Shown: positions 36,455 to 45,249, numbered from the stretch's first letter. The stretch: 64,000 nt of DNA from Streptomyces kurssanovii (GCF_014649695.1 NZ_BMTN01000017.1:62001-126000), one strand, 5' to 3'. Made by a program: numbers and translations. The notes: generated by a model from the sequence alone, not told the origin.

Positions 36455-37438
36455 GTGGCACAGGCGGTCAACAAATCCTGCGGCCCGGGGGGCCGCCGTC
36501 ACGCCGGCGCACGCACCCCAGTGGTGATCATCGGTGAGGAATCCGATCCCCACGTACGTGAGGTGGCGGATCGCATCTCCTCGCTCCGCCCGTTGGTCGT
36601 CCTCGACGTGGCCGGTGTCCAGCGCATCCCGTTCGTGGTCTCCGCAACTCGCCTCGGCGTGGAGACCACGAACGGTCACGGAGCCGTCGACCTTCAGGAC
36701 GCCCACCGCGGCTGGATCCGGCGCCCCGCGCCAAGCGACTGGGACGCAGGGATGAGATGGGGAAGCAAACAGGCCGCGGTGCAGGGCGCGTGGCGCACGC
36801 TGTTGGTGTCGCTGCTGCGCAACCCCGCCTGCGAGTGGCTGACGTCCCTGGACGCGTTGCTCGCCGCCGAGAACAAGATCGTGCAGTGCCGGACCGCTAC
36901 TGGGGCGGGTATCGACGTGCCTGCGCTGATGGTCACCAACGACGCGTCCGAGGTGTCGTCTCTGCCGGGACATCTCGTCGCCAAACCCCTCGGTCCCCCG
37001 CAGTACTGGCTTGAGCAGGGCGATCCGCGGATCGTCTTCACGGCCCCAGTGGACCCGCAGGACCCGTCGGTCGCAGAACTCCTGGCCGGCGCACCATTCA
37101 TTCTGCAAGAACGCGTCGAGGCCGTACGACATCTGCGGGTCGTGACGGTGCGCGACGAGGCCTGGGCCTTCCAGATCCCGGCAGAAGGCATCCCCCTGGA
37201 CTGGCGCAGGAGCGTCGCCGCACACACGTCGTGGCGGCCGTTGAAGGCACCGGACATCGAACAACGGGCAGTCGACCTGTCGGCGGCAATGTCCGTCAGG
37301 TACTCCAGCCAGGACTGGATCGAGACAGCGAGCGGCACCTACTTCATCGATCTCAATCCCGGCGGGCAGTGGCTCTTTCTGCCCGATCCCGAGGCGTCAC
37401 AGATATCCGCGGCGATCGCCCACTGGCTGCAGGGCTGA
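36455..37438 (+). CDS. ATP-grasp ligase, probable peptide maturase (TgmB/MvdC-like)
   Basis: About 327 residues in an ATP-grasp layout. The N-terminal domain has PVVIIGEESDPHVREVADRI and an Arg/Gly-rich turn; the central part has LVAKPLGPPQYW; the ATP-grasp core has FILQERVEAVRHLRVVTV and the Mg-binding motif FIDLNPGGQW, with WIETASG before it. This resembles ligases that form ester or amide links in ribosomal peptides. The GTG at 36455 follows CGGGG; an ATG at 36419 overlapping the peptide gene is the alternative. It is the last gene of the plus-strand unit. No methyltransferase or transporter partner is adjacent. Confidence 0.82.
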   Translation: MAQAVNKSCGPGGRRHAGARTPVVIIGEESDPHVREVADRISSLRPLVVLDVAGVQRIPFVVSATRLGVETTNGHGAVDLQDAHRGWIRRPAPSDWDAGMRWGSKQAAVQGAWRTLLVSLLRNPACEWLTSLDALLAAENKIVQCRTATGAGIDVPALMVTNDASEVSSLPGHLVAKPLGPPQYWLEQGDPRIVFTAPVDPQDPSVAELLAGAPFILQERVEAVRHLRVVTVRDEAWAFQIPAEGIPLDWRRSVAAHTSWRPLKAPDIEQRAVDLSAAMSVRYSSQDWIETASGTYFIDLNPGGQWLFLPDPEASQISAAIAHWLQG

Positions 37439-38076
37439 ATACTCCGCGCGGATCAGTCGCTCAGTCCGGTGACCACCGGCTCGCCTCAGCCGAGGTAGGG
37501 GGCCTCGGGATGGGCCACTCGCCTGGATCGTCGTGTGACAGCAGCCCGGCCGGGGCGACCAAAGGCACCTCCGCCTCATGAAGGTCGCCGCCGGCCGGGT
37601 TCGCCTGACCGTCGTGGCGCTCGGCCACGGCGAACCCGGCTCCTGGGACCAGGTCCGCGACCGCGAGGCTGCCTCGACCCTGGCGAAAGAGCCAGGGGCG
37701 CCCGCTGCGACGTGCGGGGGGTAGGCGGATTCCGGCAGCCGTCGCCGCCCAAGGGCGGGGCAGCGTGACGCAACCGTCACGTCCAGAGGAATTTGTATGC
37801 CGCTTCAATCACCTTTCTGCCGTATCAGCCGGAGAGCATGGCATATCGGTCGAGAAGTCACGGCTCGTTCCTGTTCCTGAGGCGACCGGTTCGGCGAGGG
37901 GCTCATGCTGACGAACTGGTGCTAAACGCGCTGCCGATGAACCCCCGGTCCCGGTCATGGCCCCTTTCGGTCAATTGTCCCCGGCGCCGATGTCCGAAGT
38001 GACGGGCATCGATGTGATGTTCTCCCGACGCCTGAGCAACGCTGCAGGTTCCGTAGTCGAGAAGAAGGAGACTCCG
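37439..38076. other. Intergenic stretch containing a repeat
   Basis: About 640 bases. The first half carries the fullest copy of an imperfect repeat (37613-37786); the second half leads into the protease inhibitor gene and holds its promoter. No intact gene is seen. Confidence 0.45.
37613..37786. repeat. Imperfect repeat, copy A (fullest copy)
   Basis: Its left part (37613-37666) matches 47361-47415 and its right part (37667-37786) matches 11571-11672, so the two other loci hold complementary halves. Within the right part CCGCCCAAGGGCGG forms a small hairpin. On the plus strand a short frame reads LTVVALGHGEPGSWDQVRDR. The parent element is unknown. Confidence 0.6.
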
Positions 38077-38505
38077 ATGCGTCGATCAGCAGCCACGATC
38101 GCCTGCATGGCGGGGACAGCCGTCGGCCTCGTCACTGCGACCGCCGGCCCTGCCGCGGCGAGTGAGCCCCACAGTCTGTACTCGCCGTCCGCAGTCGTGC
38201 TGACGGTCGGTCAGGGCGAGAGCGCGGCGGCAGCGACCGTCGAGCGGGCCGTCACCCTCACCTGCAAGCCGACCGCCGGCGGAACGCACCCGGACGCAAA
38301 GGCCGCGTGCGCGGACCTGGAACGCGCCCACGGCCAGCCCGCGCTCACGCTGAACGACGGCTCGGGGCGCGTCTGTCCGAAGATCTACGCCCCCGTGACC
38401 GTCACAGCTGACGGCGTGTGGGAGGGCCGCCGAGTCTCGTACGAGCAGACGTTCGCCAACAGCTGTGTGGCGCAGTCCCGAGCCAGCCACCTGTTCGACT
38501 TCTGA
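38077..38505 (+). CDS. SSI-family secreted serine protease inhibitor
   Basis: A 142-residue Streptomyces subtilisin inhibitor-type protein, close to the usual 144. The signal peptide (MRRSAATIACMAGTAVGLVT, cleaved after GPAAA) gives a mature protein of about 110 residues. Four conserved Cys are present in two pairs (VTLTCKPT with KAACADL; GRVCPKI with ANSCVAQ). The reactive loop reads RVCPKIYAPVTV, placing Lys at the position of the P1 Met of SSI, so trypsin-like proteases are the likely target. The family end VWEGRRVSYEQTFANSC is intact. The start at 38077 has GAAGGAG upstream. A strong terminator follows. Confidence 0.95.
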   Translation: MRRSAATIACMAGTAVGLVTATAGPAAASEPHSLYSPSAVVLTVGQGESAAAATVERAVTLTCKPTAGGTHPDAKAACADLERAHGQPALTLNDGSGRVCPKIYAPVTVTADGVWEGRRVSYEQTFANSCVAQSRASHLFDF

Positions 38506-38533
38506 CCCCGGCGGCGACAACTCTTCAACAGAC

Positions 38534-38573
38534 GAGGACGGTGGTCCGGCCGAGCGGCCGGACCACCGTCCTC
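38534..38573 (+). terminator. Perfect 19-bp hairpin after the SSI gene
   Basis: GAGGACGGTGGTCCGGCCG pairs base for base with CGGCCGGACCACCGTCCTC across two bases, 28 bases after the stop. It is one of the strongest terminators in the window. Between it and 38868 I see no other gene. Confidence 0.85.
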
Positions 38574-38868
38574 ATGCTCCGCCCACCAATGAGGCAAGCA
38601 GTGCTGGAACGCTCGTGACCACCGGATTCACGGGCTGTAGTCCCGAATCGGGCGTACCGCTGGCCGCGCCCGGTCTGCGGACGCTGCCGCCTGGCCGCGC
38701 CGGGGAGGGGATGCCACCGGGTGACGACACGTGGTGGAACACTGCTGACCGGCAGGGGCCATTTCGGGCATTGGGGCCGGGCGGCAGCTGACGGCGCCGT
38801 GGCATGCTGTGAACCCGCCGGCCGCGAGGGAGCGGCGTCGACCGCCCGCGGATCCCTGGGGAGGTTGC

Positions 38869-39417
38869 GTGATCATCACGTGCGCACAACTGGACGATCT
38901 GCCCCTGCTGTTGTCCTTCCGCGATGAGGCGGCTGCCTGGCTCGGTGAGCTCGGTAGCGACCAGTGGCGCCGTCCCTACCCGGCAGACCGCCTGCGGGCA
39001 GCCGTCGAAGCGGGGCAGACGTTCGTGGTGCGCGACGGCGGGGTGACCGCCGCGACCGTCACCTTGGCCCCGGTTCCCCCGGAAGGGCTGTGGACCTCGG
39101 AGGAGGGGGCGGACCCCGCGCTGTACATCAGCAAGCTCACCGTGGCCCGCACACACGCCGGGCAGAACCTCGGCGGGCGGCTGCTCGACTGGGGCGGGGA
39201 CAGGGCGTACCGGTCCAGGGCGGCCTGGGTCAGGCTGGACGCCTGGACGACGAACCGGGCCCTGCACCGCTATTACCTCCGTCAGGGCTTCGAACACGTC
39301 CGCACGGTCCTTGAAGGGAGCGCGATCAGCGGCGGTCCCCGGGTGTCCGGCTGGCTCGCCCAGCGCGCGGCCCGCCCGGCGGAGCACGGTTTCGCGGACC
39401 GGACGCCGATGGCGTGA
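38869..39417 (+). CDS. GNAT-family N-acetyltransferase
   Basis: A 182-residue GNAT protein. The acetyl-CoA site is KLTVARTHAGQNLGGRLLDW, preceded by the beta-strand ALYISKL and followed by WVRLDAWTTNRALHRYYLRQ and GFEHVRTV. The GTG start at 38869 follows GGGGAGG; upstream in-frame codons have no ribosome site. The substrate cannot be told. Confidence 0.88.
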   Translation: MIITCAQLDDLPLLLSFRDEAAAWLGELGSDQWRRPYPADRLRAAVEAGQTFVVRDGGVTAATVTLAPVPPEGLWTSEEGADPALYISKLTVARTHAGQNLGGRLLDWGGDRAYRSRAAWVRLDAWTTNRALHRYYLRQGFEHVRTVLEGSAISGGPRVSGWLAQRAARPAEHGFADRTPMA

Positions 39418-39487
39418 CGCGGCGGGGACAGGAGCGGCAGAGTGTGCGACAGCCTCGAGCTCGGGAGGTGCGCCACAGCCCTGAAGA

Positions 39488-40027
39488 TCACCTCTGCACG
39501 GGGACACTCCTGTCCTCGGGAGGAGCCGCGACGCGCCGCGGAGTCATCAGAGCGGCCAGACGCTCGAGGTCCTCGTAGAGCCGCGGCTCGCAGCGGGCGC
39601 GCCTCTGGCGCTCGATCCAGGGTCGGTAGCCCTCCCAGATGGCGATGACCGAGCCGCCCCATGCCTGGTCGATGACTCGCAGGTCGAACGCGTCCGACCG
39701 GGCGGCCACGCCGAGATGGTTGTAGATCGTCAGGTAGGCGTAGACGAGCAGTGTCGCCGTCCGGTCACCCGCGTCCATTCGGCCGATCAACGTGGAGACC
39801 GCCGCAGGGTCCCGCTCGTCGGGGATGCCCTCGTCGCGCAGTTCCTTGCGCCTGTCCATGGTGGCTGCGAGGTACTCCACCGTCGCCTGCTTGCGCCGTC
39901 GGTCATGGTCGAGTGTCGTGGCGCGCGACAGCATCACGAGCTGCCACAGCACCGCGCCGAAGGCGACGACACTTACCAGAAGGGCACCGAACGAGGCGAC
40001 CAGGGACCAGCGCTCATACGACGTCAC
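39488..40027 (-). CDS. Small membrane-anchored protein (DUF4760-like)
   Basis: A 179-residue protein with one N-terminal membrane span (LVASFGALLVSVVAFGAVLW) followed by a helical cytoplasmic part: ATTLDHDRRRKQATVEYLAA, LVYAYLTIYNHLGVAARSDA and WGGSVIAIWEGYRPWIERQR. This layout fits DUF4760-type proteins, whose function is unknown. It lies downstream of, and in the same direction as, the NACHT gene, about 290 bases away, so the two may act together. Confidence 0.78.
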   Translation of the reverse strand: MTSYERWSLVASFGALLVSVVAFGAVLWQLVMLSRATTLDHDRRRKQATVEYLAATMDRRKELRDEGIPDERDPAAVSTLIGRMDAGDRTATLLVYAYLTIYNHLGVAARSDAFDLRVIDQAWGGSVIAIWEGYRPWIERQRRARCEPRLYEDLERLAALMTPRRVAAPPEDRSVPVQR

Positions 40028-40318
40028 GACCGGACAGCCTACGCAACTCGCGTATGTCGCACACCGGTTCCTGGCCTTCGGCCGAGCAAGGCAGCCGTCC
40101 GTCAGGGGGCGGCGGGGTCCGCCCGCGCCGGGTGGAAGGTCGAAGCGACGGCCAGGTCGTGGTGGGCGGCGAAGGCTCTGGTCTGTTTGGTGAACGTGGC
40201 CGAGCCACGAAGAGCGGGATGTCGGTTCCGTGCTCGCTGCGGGCGGGCAGCCGGCTGCGGCTGCACCGTCCGCGACGTGCTCTGTTCCGTCGTGGACGCA
40301 TCCGGGGCATCGGGCTGT

Positions 40319-43270
40319 TCAGGCCTCGCCCGGGGGTCGCGGGGGCTCGGCGAGCAGTCGCCGTACTCGTGCGCGTACGTCGGGCGGCACGCGGTCGAGG
40401 CCGCGCAGGACCCGGTCGCGCAGCGTGTGCGGTTCGCCGGGCGGGAGGTCGTCGTTGCCGCCGATCAGCAGGCGCAGCACGTCGTGTGCCAGGGAGGTGG
40501 CCGGTCCGCCCGGTGAGGTGACGAACGTGGTGACGGCCGGTCCGAGCCAGGCGAAGACGGGGTCCATGGCGTGCCGTACGACGGCGTCGTTCGTGCCTCC
40601 GGAGATGTCGAGCTTGTGCCACAGCTCGTCCCAGTAGGAGCGCGACCAGCCGGGGCCGTCGTTGTCCTGGGGGTAGCGGTACAGCCAGTTCATGTTCAGG
40701 GGGTCCGGCGGGGACGGCTCGCCCGTCCTGAGAGCGATCTCCAGTTCCCTGCCGCTGCCGGTCCAGGTACGCCGGGTCGACACGGACAGGGCGAAGTCCG
40801 TCCATTGCTCCTCGTCGAACGACGAACGCCACAGCAGCACGTGCCGGTGCCAGGCGCTTGCGTGGTCCGCCCAGTACGGGAACAACTGCCTCGCGGTGGT
40901 GCGGTCCTGCAGGATGAGAATGACCAGGACCAGGTTGGCGCCGTAGATGCCGTGCCGGGCCGGGGTACGCAGCCGGACGGGGCGGTAGGCGGGGCGGGGG
41001 TCGTCCGTGCGCTCGGCGTGCTGTTCGAGTACGCGGATGAGGAGACGTGCCAGCCGGTCGCGCTCGTCGCCGGGGATCCGGCGCACCATCGATCCGGCGA
41101 ACCGCAGCATTTGCCGCGAGGACAGGGGGGCGTACGACAGGAGGGTGTACGCGAGGTCGTCGTCGATGCTGCTCTCGGCCAGGGACAGGGCGGGTCGCTG
41201 CGGGAGCATGCCGGTGAGGACGTGCAGGGCGAGGCGGACGACCAGGTATTCGCCGAAGGTGGCGTGCAGGAATTCGTATGTGGCCAGCAGGCGGCCGTCG
41301 CGCACGGACTGGGCGCGCTGGATGAAGAAGAAGCGGCCGAGGGCCACTTCGGCGGCGCCGAGCGGGGTGCGGTGTCCGGATGCGTCGGTGGTGGGCCGGC
41401 CGAGGAGCGCTGTGAGGTCTTCGTCGAGTTCGGTGGCGGAGACCCACTGGCGGCGGCGGTTGTGCAGGGCGAAGGCGACCAGGGACAGGCGTTGCAGTTC
41501 CCGTTCGGCGCGGGCACGGGTTTCCTCGTCGGGTGCGGCGGCGGGCGCGGGGCCGGTCTTGTCGGTCTCGCGGCGGGCGAAGGAGGTGAGCAGTTCCTCG
41601 TACAGCTCGGTCTCGTCGAGGGGGCCGTCGCTGTCGCGGCGCAGCGCGTTGTCGGCGGCGTCGTACAGCGCCAGCATGGTCAGCAGGAGCGGCTGTGCGG
41701 CGAGTGCCTGGTGGCGGGCGACGGCGGCCCAGGGCAGGGGTCGCAGGCCGCGGGCGGTGAAGCTGCCGGCGTTCGATTCGTTCCACAGGTCGAGCCAGCG
41801 GCGGATCTGTTCGGGGCGGAAGGGTTCCAGGCGCAGGGCGACGAGGCCTTCGGGGTAGCGGGCGCGGTCGGCCACGGCGATGCGGCTGGTGACGAGGGCC
41901 CGGACGGGGCGGCCCTGTTCCGCCTCGCGCTGCTGGAAGCGGGCGACGCGGGAGAGGAAGTCGCTGTGGTGGACTCCGGTGGTCTGCAGCAGTTCGTCGA
42001 ATCCGTCGAGCAGCAGGACGGGCACAGAGGTCCCTGCGGACCGGACCAGTTCGGGCCAGGACGCCCTTTCCCCGGTCGCGCTGCGTACGGCCTGCTCGAT
42101 CTGGTCCTGGAGGTCGTCCTCGGCGTTGACGTCCCGCAGTGGTACGCGGACGGGCAGGAAGCCGGCGGAGGGGAGCCGGGCGGCCAGGACGCGGGTGAGG
42201 ACGGACTTGCCCGCGCCGGGCTGCCCGAGTACCAGGAGGGGCGTCTCGGCCAGCCCGGCGGAGGTGAGGGCTCCGGCGAGGTAGGAGGTCAGGTCGTGGC
42301 GCACGGTGGCCTGCTCCCACCAGGACTCGGTGGCCGGTCCGCTGTGACCGGCGACCTCGCGGACCCGGAAGTCCGGGTCGAGGTACATCTCCCGAAGGGT
42401 CGGTACGCGAATGCCTTCGGGTCCGGTCGACGCGTCGAGAACGGGGCGGGTCAGGACGGCTTCGTAGGAGCGGGCGAGTGCGGCGGCGACGTCCGTGGGC
42501 GGATGCGCGGTCCGCGCCAGGTCCGCCAGCAGGTCGGCCACGCCGGCCAGGGACCGGCGCACCTCCGCCCGGGTGGCCTGGTGTTCGACCTGTGCCGTCC
42601 AGAAGCCGAACTCGGGTGCCTGCTGCACGAGCTGGGCATACAGGGCCTCGTACTGCCGGACCGCTTCACGGGGCAGCTCGGTGCGCAGGGCACGCCGGGC
42701 CTCGGCGCGTGCGGATTCCGTCTGGGCGCTCCAGGCGTGCAGTCCTTCGGCGAAGTCGAGGAAGCGCGCCGACAGATCCTGGTACCAGCCAGCCAGTTCG
42801 TCGGTCACCGCTTCGAAGGGGCGGTGGGGCGCGGGATGCGGTAGGTCGGTCGCGGCCAGCGAGCGGACGAACGCCGCGCCGCTGCCCGCCGGTCGGGGTG
42901 CTCCGGCGAGGGCGAGCTGTTCGCGGCGGGTCAGCTCCAGATCGTCGATGTGGACGGGGAGCCGCAGTTCCTCCAGGGCCTGGAACCAGGCGAGGACCAC
43001 GATCACGGTGTGGGCGGCGTGCAGCAACTCGGTCCGCCGGGCGCGGCCGTCGACCCGGCCCAGGCGCTGTCCCACGCCGCGTACGGCGTCACGGCCGAGT
43101 CCCAGGACGCTGCCGCGGGCGTCGGCGATCCGCAGCAGGCCGTCGCCGATGCCGCCGGTCGCGAGGTTCAGCGCTCCGCCGAGCGCCCGGTCCAGTGCGG
43201 CGACGGCGGGCGGGTCGCCGCCCAACAGCACCAGCGCGTCCGAAAACGACAACAGCCTGCGTACCCCCAC
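40319..43270 (-). CDS. NACHT-domain STAND ATPase with NNH-type N-terminal helical domain
   Basis: A protein of about 983 residues. The N terminus (RRLLSFSDALVLLGGDPPAV, AALDRALGGALNLATGG) is the helical opening found before actinobacterial NACHT modules. Walker A is VLGQPGAGKSVLTRVL near residue 348, Walker B VLLLDGFDELL near 420, with TSRIAVADRARYPEG and YEFLHATFGEYLVVRLAL as later NACHT elements. The C-terminal 350 residues are helical with no recognised effector. Such proteins are intracellular sensors, many of them antiphage. The GTG at 43270 following GGGGGAG was chosen; an ATG at 43420 adds a low-complexity extension. Confidence 0.87.
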   Translation of the reverse strand: MGVRRLLSFSDALVLLGGDPPAVAALDRALGGALNLATGGIGDGLLRIADARGSVLGLGRDAVRGVGQRLGRVDGRARRTELLHAAHTVIVVLAWFQALEELRLPVHIDDLELTRREQLALAGAPRPAGSGAAFVRSLAATDLPHPAPHRPFEAVTDELAGWYQDLSARFLDFAEGLHAWSAQTESARAEARRALRTELPREAVRQYEALYAQLVQQAPEFGFWTAQVEHQATRAEVRRSLAGVADLLADLARTAHPPTDVAAALARSYEAVLTRPVLDASTGPEGIRVPTLREMYLDPDFRVREVAGHSGPATESWWEQATVRHDLTSYLAGALTSAGLAETPLLVLGQPGAGKSVLTRVLAARLPSAGFLPVRVPLRDVNAEDDLQDQIEQAVRSATGERASWPELVRSAGTSVPVLLLDGFDELLQTTGVHHSDFLSRVARFQQREAEQGRPVRALVTSRIAVADRARYPEGLVALRLEPFRPEQIRRWLDLWNESNAGSFTARGLRPLPWAAVARHQALAAQPLLLTMLALYDAADNALRRDSDGPLDETELYEELLTSFARRETDKTGPAPAAAPDEETRARAERELQRLSLVAFALHNRRRQWVSATELDEDLTALLGRPTTDASGHRTPLGAAEVALGRFFFIQRAQSVRDGRLLATYEFLHATFGEYLVVRLALHVLTGMLPQRPALSLAESSIDDDLAYTLLSYAPLSSRQMLRFAGSMVRRIPGDERDRLARLLIRVLEQHAERTDDPRPAYRPVRLRTPARHGIYGANLVLVILILQDRTTARQLFPYWADHASAWHRHVLLWRSSFDEEQWTDFALSVSTRRTWTGSGRELEIALRTGEPSPPDPLNMNWLYRYPQDNDGPGWSRSYWDELWHKLDISGGTNDAVVRHAMDPVFAWLGPAVTTFVTSPGGPATSLAHDVLRLLIGGNDDLPPGEPHTLRDRVLRGLDRVPPDVRARVRRLLAEPPRPPGEA

Positions 43271-44052
43271 CGCTCCCCCAGCGTCTGTACCTCGGTCGCG
43301 ACGACTCCCCGACGCACTGTGGCACAGGGCGTGGGCGGCGGGGCAGTGTTCGAGGAACGTGGCTGTGCGGTGTGCTCGTGCCGGTCGGGCGGTCGGCGCG
43401 GCAGACGGAGCGGGCCTCACGGGGCCGTGTGCTCCGGGCCGCCCCGGCCGGGGCCGGTCCCGTGCCGGGGGCGGTCCCGTGCCGGGGCGGTCGTGGGGGC
43501 GGCTGGAGCCGTCACGCTCGGCTTCAGGGCACGGCGGGTTTCACCGGGCCGTGTCTGCGCCGGCCTCCGGCGTGGCCCGAAAGAGCGAGCCGTCTCTCTC
43601 CACCGGCCGGTCGCGCCTCGCGTCCCGGGTGCTCCGCCACCGGTTCGGCTTCGGCGGTCCGGTCAGCCGGTGCGGTGTACGGCGACGGTGTCGGAGCGTG
43701 GGGGGCCGTGGGGTGGGTGGTGGGCCAGGTGCTGACGGCGTGTGGGGTTTGCGGTGTGGGGGTGCCCCATCGTGCGGTGCGTTGCCCGGGGTGCTGGATG
43801 TCGACGAACAGTGTCTGTCCGTCCGGGGTGCTGGAGACTCCGGTGACCTCGGCGCCGCGCGGAGCCGGTGCGGAAGCGGCGGACTTCCCGGTCGCAGGGC
43901 CGGCGGCCGGCAGGGCGTTGTTCCCGGCTGTCCGGCGGGTGTGGGGGCCGTCCAGGGCGTGGCCGAGGGAACCTGCGGGATCAGCGCGGGCAGGGCGAAG
44001 TCGACGGGGCACCGGAGCATCTCGCGGGCACAGCCGCCCCCGGGCCGCAGGG
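43271..44052. other. Gene-poor, extremely GC-rich stretch
   Basis: About 780 bases holding only a PhoX-like fragment (43705-43870) and simple G/C-rich text with a twice-repeated GGTCCCGTGCCGGGG near 43458-43490. Long open frames on both strands here are an effect of GC content. Confidence 0.45.
43705..43870 (-). pseudogene. PhoX/DUF839 phosphatase C-terminal fragment
   Basis: The minus strand codes for PRGAEVTGVSSTPDGQTLFV, then DIQHPGQRTARWGTPTPQTP and HAVSTWP. This is the characteristic end of PhoX-type (DUF839) phosphatases, where E-TGV-TPD-TLFVNVQHPG is conserved. About 50 residues remain with unrelated text upstream, so it is a leftover of a deletion. Confidence 0.6.
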
Positions 44053-44481
44053 TCACCCGGGCACGGGCACCTTCCGCAGGGGATCTCCGCCGTCGATGAA
44101 GACCTGCCCTGTGGGGGTGAGCGCGGCGGCGATACGGGCCATGGCCCGCCGGCCGGCTTCCGGGTGCCGGCCGTCGAGTGCGCCGACCCGGAACGCGAAG
44201 ACGAGGTCGAACGGGCCTTCGCCGGGCGCCGGGACGAAGTCCTCGGCAGCGCACTGCCGCACGGTGAGGCGACCGGACGCGATCTCTTCGGCGCAGGCGT
44301 CGCGCGCCAGGGCCACGGCTGCGGCAGATCTGTCGATCGCGAGGATGTGCCCCGTTTCCAGTCGCGCGGCGACGGCCCGGGCAGCGGCACCGGGCCCGCA
44401 CCCGATCTCCAGGACCCGCAGGTGCGGCTCGAGAGGGAGTGCGTCGACGGCCTCGGCAAGGCGTTGCGAGAGCTGCGGCAT
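44053..44481 (-). CDS. Small class I SAM-dependent methyltransferase
   Basis: A 142-residue methyltransferase core. The cofactor loop is LRVLEIGCGPGAAARAVAAR, then GHILAIDRSAAAVALARD, LTVRQCAAEDF and FDLVFAFRVG. It is short because the usual C-terminal substrate-binding part is largely absent, yet the frame is clean. Substrate unknown; related short proteins occur as general methyltransferases in Streptomyces. Confidence 0.82.
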   Translation of the reverse strand: MPQLSQRLAEAVDALPLEPHLRVLEIGCGPGAAARAVAARLETGHILAIDRSAAAVALARDACAEEIASGRLTVRQCAAEDFVPAPGEGPFDLVFAFRVGALDGRHPEAGRRAMARIAAALTPTGQVFIDGGDPLRKVPVPG

Positions 44482-44727
44482 GCGCCAACGCTACGTGCAC
44501 GGCGGCCGGCCGTGGCACAGGTCCGGGCGTTGAACTCTTCGAACCCTGCCTCCTCTGGCTCTGAGGGTGTAGCCGGCTCGGACAGCGTGGTGAGAGTCCG
44601 TGCGGGGAACGAGGTGAAAGTCGGCGCCCCTCATCGTCACCGGAACGTCACCGGTACGGATTGGCCCAGGGTTTCGGCGTCGAATCGACCCGCACCGCAG
44701 GGCACTTCGGGCCGTAGGGTCGTGATC

Positions 44728-45249
44728 ATGACTGAGGAAACGCCCACCGGATCCCCGACCGCCACTCCCCTTCAGGCGGTGCTGACCCGCCGCGCGGATG
44801 CCGAGACCTGTGCCGACCCGAGCAGTGTGATGACGCTGCTCGGGGAGTCGGGCGAGGCCCTTGGCGGCTTCACGAGCTACCGGTCCGCCTTCACCGAGGG
44901 AGCGGTGGGGGCGCCGGCGCACTTCCACACCAGGGCGACGGAGTTGTTCTTCGTGATCAGCGGGTCTCTGCGGGTGCTGGTGGGCGAGGAGATCACCGTC
45001 CTGGACGAGGGCGACTTCCTGGCCGTGCCGCCGGGCACCCCGCACGCCTTCGCCGCGGCGCCGGGCGCGACGGCGGACGTCCTGTTCGTGTTCACGCCCG
45101 GCATGGGCCGGTTCGACTACCTGCGCCTGCTCGGCCGGGTGATGCGCGGTGAGGCCGATGCGAAGGAGATCGCCGAGTCCGCGGAACGCTTCGACAACCA
45201 CTACGTCGACAGCCCCGTGTGGCGTGCCGTCCTGGAGGCGTCGGCGTGA
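44728..45249 (+). CDS. Cupin-domain protein
   Basis: A 173-residue protein with one cupin barrel. The first motif is PAHFHTRATELFFVISGSLR, which contains the HxH...E metal ligands, and the second is DEGDFLAVPPGTPHAFAAAP with the last His. It is probably a small dioxygenase or isomerase-like metalloprotein. Its last four bases overlap the next gene (GTGA), forming a two-gene operon. Confidence 0.88.
   Translation: MTEETPTGSPTATPLQAVLTRRADAETCADPSSVMTLLGESGEALGGFTSYRSAFTEGAVGAPAHFHTRATELFFVISGSLRVLVGEEITVLDEGDFLAVPPGTPHAFAAAPGATADVLFVFTPGMGRFDYLRLLGRVMRGEADAKEIAESAERFDNHYVDSPVWRAVLEASA

Noticed and set aside
42478-45249. A plus-strand open frame of 923 codons across the NACHT gene start
   Set aside because: Only its last 173 codons are a real gene (the cupin, starting at 44728). 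The rest is low-complexity shadow text opposite the NACHT gene.
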